Source: Candidatus Bathyarchaeota archaeon
GTDB taxonomy: Archaea > Thermoproteota > Bathyarchaeia > Bathyarchaeales > DTEX01
Assembly: GCA_025059045.1 (NCBI GenBank)
Contig: JANXEA010000005.1
Coordinates: 1 to 64,000, forward strand
Direction: 5' to 3'
Length of the DNA: 64,000 nt
The translations under genes and the position numbers were made by a program. Of the stretch, positions 53,057-60,668 are shown piece by piece; the first letter of the stretch is position 1, and each line of letters opens with the position of its first letter. The notes under the pieces were generated by a model. It made no database searches, was not told the origin of the DNA, and saw only the letters and a list, made by a program, of their open reading frames with translations.

Positions 53057-54094
53057 TTACCTTGCAATCCTTCCAGACGCTATTCCTGCTGCAAGCCTTT
53101 CAACTTCATCCACACCGATCATGTTAGAATCCCCTACAATCGTATGTTTTAGGCATGAGGCTGCAACTGCGAAGTTTAGAACCCTCTGGAGATCTTCTCC
53201 GAACTTCAGCAGCCCATATATGAGGCCCGCCGCAAAGGCGTCTCCGCCGCCAACCCTATCCACGATATGCGTTATCTGATAAACAGGAGCCTTATAGAAT
53301 GTTTTCCCATCATAGAGGACGCCTGACCATGTGTTGTGGCTTGCGCTAATGCTTCCCCTAAGGGTAATAGCCACCTTCTTCAGGTTGGGAAAAATCTCCA
53401 TAAGTCTCTGCGCAACTGGCAGGTACTTGTCAGCTTCAACCTTCCCCGAAATAACGTCTACTCCCGGCGCTTTGATCCCAAAAACTTTCTCTGCGTCTTC
53501 CTCGTTACATATGGCTATGTCAGCATATCTAAGTAGCTCCGCCATGACTTCACTCGCTGTCTTCCCCCACTTCCAAAGCTGTGCCCGATAGTTCAGGTCT
53601 GCGGAGACCGTTAAGCCCGCCGCTTTAGCCTTCTGGACGGCATCTAAGCATGCTTCGGCAGCGCCCTTGCTCACAGCTGGCGTTATTCCTGTCCAATGGA
53701 ACCAGCAGGCGTCAGTGAAGACCTTTTCCCAGCTGATCATTCCCGGAGTTATCGTTGCAAACGAGGAGTTCGCCCTGTCATAGATCACTTTGCTTCCTCT
53801 CTGGACTGCTCCTGTCTCGAGGAAGTAGATTCCGAGCCTGTCTCCTCCTCGAATGACATTATCAACCTTTACCCCAAATTGGCGTATATAATTGAGACAG
53901 GCATCCCCCAGATCATTGGGCGGGAGACGTGTCACGAACTCAACTGGAATCTTGAAGTTGGCAAGCGAGATCGCCACATTCGCTTCCCCTCCCCCATAGG
54001 TCGCATCGAAGGATCTGGCTTGGATAAACCTCTGAAAGCCTGGCGGTGAAAGACGGAGCATAATCTCGCCGAAGGTTACAACCTTTTTGTCCAT
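53057..54094 (-). CDS. kdgK: 2-keto-3-deoxygluconate kinase (PfkB family)
   Basis: VVTFGEIMLRLSPPG and ATYGGGEANVAISL open the ribokinase fold, and VDRVGGGDAFAAGLIYGLL near residue 285 is the catalytic GxGD region. The layout fits archaeal and bacterial KDG kinase, which makes KDPG with ATP. The open frame begins at 54151; ATG 54094 (MDKKVVTFGE) is preferred. It is the first gene of a tight five-gene operon (gaps of about 10 bases) that continues with eda/VOC. Confidence 0.88.
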   Translation of the reverse strand: MDKKVVTFGEIMLRLSPPGFQRFIQARSFDATYGGGEANVAISLANFKIPVEFVTRLPPNDLGDACLNYIRQFGVKVDNVIRGGDRLGIYFLETGAVQRGSKVIYDRANSSFATITPGMISWEKVFTDACWFHWTGITPAVSKGAAEACLDAVQKAKAAGLTVSADLNYRAQLWKWGKTASEVMAELLRYADIAICNEEDAEKVFGIKAPGVDVISGKVEADKYLPVAQRLMEIFPNLKKVAITLRGSISASHNTWSGVLYDGKTFYKAPVYQITHIVDRVGGGDAFAAGLIYGLLKFGEDLQRVLNFAVAASCLKHTIVGDSNMIGVDEVERLAAGIASGRIAR

Positions 54095-54231
54095 ACCCAA
54101 AACCCCACGCAACCTATTCTCTCCTGAACTACGTATTTTTACTTTTCGCAACCCATCACCTTAAAATCAAAATCATCTTGCAGCCTTTTTTAGTTTAGTC
54201 GTAGAGAACCCGATCCAGCAGATCAGAAATT

Positions 54232-54240
54232 CTTAAATTA
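54232..54240 (+). promoter_or_regulatory. TATA-like element for tRNA-His
   Basis: CTTAAATTA lies about 25-32 bases before the tRNA-His gene, the usual distance for an archaeal promoter. It is on the plus strand, facing away from kdgK. Confidence 0.45.
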
Positions 54241-54263
54241 TGCAGAGCAAGATGAAAAAGCGT

Positions 54264-54358
54264 GGCCGCCGTAACGTAGAGGCTTATAACAGCCGCGGAT
54301 CCTGGAAGCGTACAGGCCTGTGGAGCCTGGAGGCCGGGTTCAAATCCCGGCGGCGGCC
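54264..54358 (+). tRNA. tRNA-His: tRNA-His (GTG) with an intron in the D-loop
   Basis: Acceptor GCCGCCG (54265-54271) pairs perfectly with CGGCGGC (54351-54357). A G at 54264 faces the C at 54358, the G-1:C73 pair that marks histidine tRNA. The anticodon stem is CAGGC/GCCTG (54313-54317, 54325-54329) around loop CTGTGGA with anticodon GTG. The T-arm is CCGGG-TTCAAAT-CCCGG. The D-stem is ACGT (54274-54277) with GCGT (54308-54311), but the D-loop between is 30 bases instead of 8-10. About 20 bases of it, including a GGCT/AGCC hairpin, read as an intron to be spliced by the archaeal endonuclease. Confidence 0.85.
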
Positions 54359-54472
54359 TCCAAAATTTTAGGCCTCTAAAGAATCAACTAATAACCGTCA
54401 CATTTTTATGCCATTCTATCCTTGCATCAGCACCACATAAGAAAGACGCAGAGGGGAATAGGTGAGAAACTT

Positions 54473-54913
54473 CTAGCCAGTCGGCTCAGCAGACCTTCCC
54501 GATCGTATCAGTTCCTGCAGCAGACTTGCAAGCTTTGGCGCCGCGTTCATAATATCCATCGACGTAACTATGCCGACAAGCTTCCCATCTTCAACCACTG
54601 GCAACTTCTTAATCCTTTTTCCCGCCATGAGCCTAGCGGCCTCTTCTACGCTCTTGTCAGGATCAGTTGTTATGAGGGGATGGGACATTATGTCGCCAGC
54701 CTTCACGAGAGAGGGGTCAACGCATTGCTCAACAATCTTCCGCATTATATCCCTCTCAGTAATTATACCGACAGGCTTCTTATCATCCATAACCACAATC
54801 GACCCTATGTCAAATTTGTTCATCTTCTGAACTGCTTCCCTCACAGTAGAGTCAACCCTGACAGTTTTCACGGACCTAGTCATCACATCACGAACAAGAA
54901 GAACCTCAGCCAT
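54473..54913 (-). CDS. Two-CBS-domain protein
   Basis: Two tandem CBS domains: VRDVMTRSVKTVRVDSTVREA ... GIITERDIM and GDIMSHPLITTDPDKSVEEA ... GIVTSMDIM. These pairs bind adenine nucleotides and act as energy or ligand sensors. Stand-alone versions have unknown partners. The open frame begins at 54946, but ATG 54913 (MAEVLLVRDVM) is the likely start (146 residues). It lies between two tRNA genes on the opposite strand. Confidence 0.85.
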   Translation of the reverse strand: MAEVLLVRDVMTRSVKTVRVDSTVREAVQKMNKFDIGSIVVMDDKKPVGIITERDIMRKIVEQCVDPSLVKAGDIMSHPLITTDPDKSVEEAARLMAGKRIKKLPVVEDGKLVGIVTSMDIMNAAPKLASLLQELIRSGRSAEPTG

Positions 54914-55014
54914 GCCTACATCCACCATAAAATATAATGAGGCCACCTATTTTCTATATTTCCCTCAGAACCTATATTTGGCTTTTATCTATCATCCTAA
55001 CGAATAACAAATCA

Positions 55015-55024
55015 ATATTTAAAT
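55015..55024 (+). promoter_or_regulatory. TATA-like element for tRNA-Ala
   Basis: ATATTTAAAT lies about 35-44 bases before the tRNA-Ala gene on the same strand. Nothing else in 54947-55058 looks like a feature, and 55134-55283 is also empty. Confidence 0.45.
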
Positions 55025-55058
55025 TCCCGAATCAAAATTGTTATTCTAAAAGGCGCTT

Positions 55059-55133
55059 GGGCCGGTAGTTCAGCCTGGCATGAACGCCCGACTTGCACTC
55101 GGGAGGTCGGGGGTTCAAATCCCCCCCGGTCCA
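55059..55133 (+). tRNA. tRNA-Ala: tRNA-Ala (TGC)
   Basis: Acceptor GGGCCGG (55059-55065) pairs with CCGGTCC (55126-55132) and includes the G3:U70 pair that specifies alanine. The discriminator is A at 55133. The anticodon stem CCCGA/TCGGG holds loop CTTGCAC with anticodon TGC. The T-arm is CGGGG-GTTCAAAT-CCCC-like. Length 75 bases, no intron, no encoded CCA. Confidence 0.95.
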
Positions 55134-55283
55134 CTACGCAGAATACCAGTGATCTTTCCATGATGTTAGAATGCTTTTCGCGTTCAGATTGAAGGATTTA
55201 TTGAAGCTGAATTCAAAAAGAGGCCTCTTTCACGTGAAAAATTATTTAAAATGGACAAGGCATTAAAGTCTTGAGAGATTGGG

Positions 55284-56743
55284 TTGATTTCGAGATTTGC
55301 GAGTCTGGTCTCTTACCCGCCCTTAGGGAAGACGGCTATAAAATATATGAAGAGTAGGGGTTTGAAGTTTCTTCAAGTCCCGCTTGAGAAAGCATTAGAG
55401 AAACAGGAGGAGATGCTTAAAAACAAATTTTCGAAGATGAGAGATACGCTTATAGGAAGGAAGCTTGGCTTCAAGCCTCTTATAAGTTGGCTGATCTTAC
55501 GTTGACTGGATACGAGTTCTACGAGCCATTCTTTAGCGCTCCCTCACAAGACGCTTTCATGTATCCTCTTCATGAATACAATAGGACTAGGACAAGCGGG
55601 TCAAGCGGCAAGGAGAAATGGTTCCTTCTTCCCCGCATCTCTTTCACGAATGCCCTGCATGAAGACTGGAATGGCATTACTTGTTCTTCTCTTTCATGAC
55701 GGCGAAAAATGTAGGTTGGAATACGGGGATACGGTGTACGTTAATGTGGCGCCGCCTTTTCCTGCCGGTTTCATGCTACCTCAAGTCGAGGATGTCGGCA
55801 TAATAAAACTAGTTCCGAATATGAATCTTCCTTACAAAGACAAGATTGAGTTCTTCATTTTCAATTATGATAAGATTGACGCAGCTGTTATGCTTTCATC
55901 TGCGCTTTTGACTCAAGTTAAACCCAGAATTGGGAAAAATATTAGATTGAAGGGCTTGCTAGCTTTGGATTCCGTTATTGCTGACGTAAATATAGAAGAG
56001 ATAAAGCAGTTTGTGGGAGTAACCCCAAAAACAACTTATTCTTCAACAGAGATGCAGGCGCCGAGCGTTCCCTCCCTTGAGCATCCATTGGGCTTCATCT
56101 TTGATTGGCGTAGAAACATAATTGAGCTGCACCCTATTTCAAAGGGGAAAATAAGCCCCGAGACTTTAGTTGGCTTGGATAGTGTGGATGTAGGCGAGGT
56201 TTATCAACCAGTATACACATCGCTTGAAGGGGAGCTCACAAGATACGTTATTGAGGACTCGATAAAATGTATAGCCAAAGGTGATAGCATAATAGGCTCA
56301 GATTACCCTGTTTTCAAGTTCCATTCTAGGATAGGCGGCGAAATTTCCCTTCAAAACTTCACTAGGATCACCGAGGATGATCTGGTTGCGTCTCTTAGGA
56401 GCGGTAAGGTGTCATTCATAGATTTTGTTGCAAAACCAATGATTGATGGATGCTTTGAGTATCTTGTAATTTACCTCGAGCACACTTGCAATAAGTCTTC
56501 CGTCGATATTGCTCATGCCATTCACAAGTATCTTTATGAAAATGATGCCGACTACGGAAGCCTTGTCGACTTCTTTGGATATTTACCTATAAGGGTGCGC
56601 GCCGTTCCTAGGGGGTCTTCGCCAGATATCTGGATGATATACAAGCCGGATCGATCCCGAAAGTTCCCATAGTAGGAATTGGGGATAGAGACTTCGATCG
56701 GCTTATAAAAATAATTGAAGAGTGTGGAGGATTCATTTGTTAG
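55284..56743 (+). pseudogene. Frameshifted GH3-like acyl-adenylate-forming enzyme gene
   Basis: The pieces join into one GH3/ANL-type protein: 55284-55505 (YPPLGKTAIKYMKSRGLKF), then in another frame 55487-55699 with the adenylation motif TSGSSGKEKWFLLPR, then 55572-56672 (LFHDGEKCRLEYGDTVYVNVAPP), then a last frame ending VGIGDRDFDRLIKIIEECGGF with a stop at 56741-56743. At least three frame changes (near 55480, 55670 and 56650) break it. No substrate can be given. Neighbouring genes to the right are broken in the same way. Confidence 0.65.
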
Positions 56744-56752
56744 AAACACTCT

Positions 56753-57850
56753 GTGGCAGCTAATGGCATTGTCACAACTTCATGTGGCATAGCCTTAGCT
56801 ATGGTCATTCGCCATGGAAAACTTGAAAGAAACCTCTTTTATTATGCTTGGACAGGAGGCTTCATTGCCTATGGTCTTGAAATATTGCTTCGCCCTTTTT
56901 ATGAGCCCATCAGATTCATACTCGGCGGTGTTGCATATATTCTAGTCGCCCTTGGCATATGGAGCCTTACTGGAAAGAAGGGAATAATACGCTAGGAGCA
57001 CTAATGGCAGGTCTTTTTTCTCATAGTTTGGCTTAGAATTGTTCCGATCGAGGCGGCATTGGGCACGATGTATATTATAATAACAATAGCTGTTATACAT
57101 CTCAGGTTTGCCTTCGGCAGATCTGCTGAAATGTTTGTAATAGGCTGGATACTCCTCGGACTAACAAATGTATTCTTGGCCAAAAATGGCTGGGTCACAG
57201 ACATCTTCGCAATCTTTTCAAAAATTATTATTTTCTTGGGCATTATTCACAAGGAGTTTGCAACAATACCTAAAAGGTTGGAGAACCTTTTAGCCTCGAG
57301 GAAGTCATATCCAATCGATGCAGAGCTACCACAGAGTGAGGGAAGATTAATCCTTGTTCTTTCAGACATCAGGTCGACACGCGCAACTGAAATAAGGTGG
57401 ATCCAAAAGCAGATACGGGAAGCGCTTGAAAGAAACATGGACTCCTACCTCTTCCTGATTGAGAGTCTGCCGCCTCTAGACGAGCTGAGACGCCTTGTTT
57501 GGATGAGCCCAGATAGAGTTCACATTCTAATCTTCTCGAGTAGCGCTGATAAATTGAGAAATGAATTTCTAGTTTTTGACCCGGACCTCCAAGCGGTCGG
57601 CGCATCTCTCCATGAGCTGCTTAAGATCTCACAGCAAAAAGACCTAAGATGTAAGATAATAATAGATAGTATATCTACCATGATACAGATTTTCGGCGGA
57701 CCCCAAACACATCGGTTGTTCCTTCAGAAGATGGGGATCCTAAGAGAGAGCATGGCATCCATTTATGGGCTGCTGCACTCTGAAATGCATGAAGACAATA
57801 TCGCGGCCATGTTTCAAAAACTCTCGGATTCAACACTAACCATTGAGTAA
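56753..57850 (+). pseudogene. Frameshifted membrane protein with DUF835-like cytoplasmic domain
   Basis: 56753-56995 gives two or three membrane helices (FYYAWTGGFIAYGLEILL). 57005-57850 continues in the same frame after stop codons at 56993 and 57002 with more membrane segments (TMYIIITIAVIHLRFAFG, FSKIIIFLGIIHKEF) and a ~180-residue DUF835-like domain (GRLILVLSDIRSTRATE). Between them another frame (TLGALMAGLF) bridges the gap up to a run of six T at 57014-57019, where the frame returns. So one gene has been split by two indels. DUF835 proteins are archaeal and uncharacterised, often beside KaiC-like ATPases. Confidence 0.6.
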
Positions 57851-57899
57851 ACACCTATTGAAACCGCTTTAGCGACAAGATCTGCTTGAAAGAGTTAGG

Positions 57900-58616
57900 C
57901 TAGAACCTCACGGGCTCTGTGTGGTAGACCGTGATGCCTCTACCATTTATGATATACCGTCTTGGCTGTTCATCATGCCTTATGCCACGCATCTTCTCGA
58001 TTCGAAGAGTTCTCAAAAGATTAAAATTATGAACCGTTTTCTCAAGCCATATTACGCCATCAGCTAAGAATTGTTCCATATAAAAGTCTTGATGGGAAGC
58101 GATCTCAGATGTGAGAAGAGATGTGACGCCAATCTTTCTTAACTCCTCAAAAATCGTCGCTATCCTATACCTCTTTAATCCAGCTCTTTGCTCGCGAACT
58201 GTTATGCTATTAAGCGGATCAATGACCACGCATTGCGCGTTAATCTCTCTAACCGCCCTAACGAGGTCTCGGGTTATAAAAAAATTATCTCTTCGCTCTC
58301 CCGATTTTTCATTTCATATGTGCTAATTCCAAGAGGCACCGTACAGAAATCCAGCATCTTAAAAGTCCTATTCATCTCTTTCTCCCTCAGGTTCCAGCCA
58401 AAACCTTCAACATTCTCTAGGACAAGACGCTTAGGCTCCTCTAAGGTCACATATATTCCTAGTTCACCTCTCTCAGCCGCAGCAACCAAAAAATTGAATC
58501 GGAAAAAATGGTTTTTCCAGTTCCGGGGCCGCCGCAGAGCAAGATGACTCTCCCCTAGGGAAACCGCCTCCCAGCATCTCATCTAGACCTTTTATCCCCG
58601 AAGAAACCCGCATCAT
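57900..58616 (-). pseudogene. Frameshifted KaiC/RecA-superfamily ATPase gene
   Basis: Read on the minus strand from ATG 58616: SSGIKGLDEMLGGGFPRG, a frame change in GGGGA, then RVILLCGGPGTGKTIFS (intact P-loop), a frame change in a T6 run, then the 58582-58274 piece QFLVAAAERGELGIYVTLEEP, a change in a T7 run, then RDLVRAVREINAQCVVIDPLNSI and the 58229-57900 piece. All three breaks fall at short homopolymers. The reassembled protein is a single-domain KaiC-like ATPase of about 237 residues. It faces the DUF835 gene, a pairing that is common in archaea. Confidence 0.7.
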
Positions 58617-58856
58617 TCAGTGTCCTCCAAGCTTCACGCCCATACAAGGAAACATTCAAAAAATAGTTACTCCCTAATATAAGAACCTTGCTAAAACTGC
58701 TGTCCTAAGAATTTAGGTATTATCAAAATTCTTTGAGTATAATTTTCTTCATACTTATTGAGCTATAGATCGCATCCTTAATACTCTATGAAGAAATGAA
58801 GAAAAAAGTGTGGTGTATTCTCTCTAAAATTTAATTCCATATCCCCCTTTTTGTTT

Positions 58857-60365
58857 TCATTTGAAGTGTTCCGCCATCTCCTCATTACCGGGAGCTTTGA
58901 GTATTCCATCAATGACTTCGTCAACTTGCCTCAAGCACTTTGTTCTTATGTCCATCAGGAGCCAATGAGCCAATGTATCTCTGCCTCCTTTGAGATTGGC
59001 TTCGAGAGCCCATTCCGCTCTCATTATTCTAGGCAGCATCGCATATTTGCGTATCTTGCTTGGAATAGCATCTCTAGGTATTGGATGGATCCCGTTGCCG
59101 TCTACCTTCACATGAGTTTCAATCGTAACATCATCTTGAATGTTAGGTATTGTTCCTCTATTCATAACATTCGCGTAAATTGGATTCCTAACTTTGCCCC
59201 CGAACCATGGTGTTTCGTAGCTATCAGCAGGTTTGTCGTTGTATATTGAGTCCATGAGCGGTACGAGTACCTCTCCGCTTGGTCTCAGCTGTAGCATCTG
59301 TGACAATGGTCTTGAAGTGTCAAAGGCTATTCTCTCCATCTCGCCGAAGCCTCTTCTAACCTCAAGGATTCTTATTGCGCAGCCCATCTCCGAATCTGGT
59401 CCTCCATATGGCCCATACCAGTACTGTTTGGTCTTCAGATCCCAGTGATATTTCCATGTGCCTCCCCTGACACTGTCACCTATAGGCAAGTAGCCATAGG
59501 TTTTATACATGTCGATGGCAGCTGGGCATAGGTCCAGATCCCATGGGCTTACGGTGTGCTCTCTCCAAACCGCCCAATATTCCTCAGCGTCCTCTCTGAT
59601 CCAGTCATCAAGATAAGCGTACCCATCCTCACCCTTATACCTAAACTTTGTTAACCATATAACATGGTTCAACCCCTTCATCTCTATCTCAACTTCTCCT
59701 AGATCTACGAGATTCATTAGCTCCCTGTAAAATTCTGGTCTATGCGCGGCGCATTGAGCTGTTATATTCTTGCCCAGCTTCTCTTTGGCAAGACGCATCG
59801 CTAGAACTTCGAGGGCGGCCCTGTAGCCTAAGAAGCCGTGACATATACCTGCAACGTTAACTTTGGTCTCCCTGCCGACCATAGTGGAGAGCTCTAGAAC
59901 AGGATTTGAGACGATGAAGAACCAGGCGTGAGGGGCCAGATTCTCAATATCTCTAGCTATCTCTAGATGTAGCTTGAAGAGGTAGTACCCCCATATCGTG
60001 TGATAGTCTCCAACATAATTCCATTCGACGCTATTGATCCCCCTATAGTATCCATGCTCCTCGGATATGTCCCTCATCCTCTCATAGTACAGGTATCCCA
60101 TAGGAAGAGCGGTCGATATAACGAAGTCGGCCTCCCTTATGGCTTCCGACCTGTCCTTCGTTGAGTGTACTTCCGCAGGAACTTTAAGCTCATCAACAAA
60201 TCTCTTAGCCAATGTGGAAACGACCTTCAGCCTGTAATCGTTAATGTCCATAAGCCATATCTTAGACCCGCGTAGACCTTCATTCAAGAATATGTCAACA
60301 AGGATCCGGCTCGTCCACCTGGCGCTACCAGCCCCTATAAATGTTATCTTTGGACCTTCACGCAT
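58857..60365 (-). CDS. GH4-family glycosidase (possible alpha-galacturonidase/glucuronidase)
   Basis: ITFIGAGSARWT (7-18) binds NAD, SNPVLE (N154, P155) follows, and the subfamily motif is C175-H176-G177-F178 with GLNH at 231-234. GH4 enzymes use NAD and a divalent metal for an oxidation-elimination mechanism. The four-residue motif after cysteine sorts substrates, and CHG-type members are among those acting on uronosides or alpha-glycosides; I am not certain which. The pectin-degrading context favours galacturonides. 502 residues, ATG at 60365. A perfect 8-base palindrome lies 20-42 bases upstream. Confidence 0.88.
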   Translation of the reverse strand: MREGPKITFIGAGSARWTSRILVDIFLNEGLRGSKIWLMDINDYRLKVVSTLAKRFVDELKVPAEVHSTKDRSEAIREADFVISTALPMGYLYYERMRDISEEHGYYRGINSVEWNYVGDYHTIWGYYLFKLHLEIARDIENLAPHAWFFIVSNPVLELSTMVGRETKVNVAGICHGFLGYRAALEVLAMRLAKEKLGKNITAQCAAHRPEFYRELMNLVDLGEVEIEMKGLNHVIWLTKFRYKGEDGYAYLDDWIREDAEEYWAVWREHTVSPWDLDLCPAAIDMYKTYGYLPIGDSVRGGTWKYHWDLKTKQYWYGPYGGPDSEMGCAIRILEVRRGFGEMERIAFDTSRPLSQMLQLRPSGEVLVPLMDSIYNDKPADSYETPWFGGKVRNPIYANVMNRGTIPNIQDDVTIETHVKVDGNGIHPIPRDAIPSKIRKYAMLPRIMRAEWALEANLKGGRDTLAHWLLMDIRTKCLRQVDEVIDGILKAPGNEEMAEHFK

Positions 60366-60384
60366 AGACTTTCAACCCTTAGCA

Positions 60385-60407
60385 TTTAAGTTGGTCTAGA
60401 ACTTAAA
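60385..60407 (-). promoter_or_regulatory. Palindromic operator/promoter of the GH4 gene
   Basis: TTTAAGTT (60385-60392) and AACTTAAA (60400-60407) form a perfect 8-base inverted repeat with a 7-base spacer, 20-42 bases upstream of the GH4 start. Each arm includes a TTTAA core, so the palindrome overlaps the TATA position and a repressor here would block transcription. The remainder of 60408-60633 holds a TATA-like CTTATAAG (60555-60562) and nothing else recognised. Confidence 0.5.
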
Positions 60408-60633
60408 TCTTGCAGTGAAAAAGTCTCACTTTCGCTCCTGCATTAAATAAAATTATTACATAATTGCATTGAACCGGAAGGCAACCTAAACCTAAAACTC
60501 TCCTGTTTTCCCAACCAATTCAGAGGCTGCTCCCCAAAAATTCTTACACCATCGCTTATAAGTAGAGGATAAGGTTCACCTCAGTCTAGGATGGAACATT
60601 CTAAGCGTGGAAAACAGTATATGTTTTTGTCAT

Positions 60634-60643
60634 CCTTATAACC
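60634..60643 (+). promoter_or_regulatory. TATA-like element for the sensor kinase gene
   Basis: CCTTATAACC is centred about 31 bases before the ATG at 60669, so transcription would start a few bases before the codon, giving an almost leaderless message and supporting that start. Confidence 0.45.
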
Positions 60644-60668
60644 AATTCATAATTCTTTTTTCCTACGC

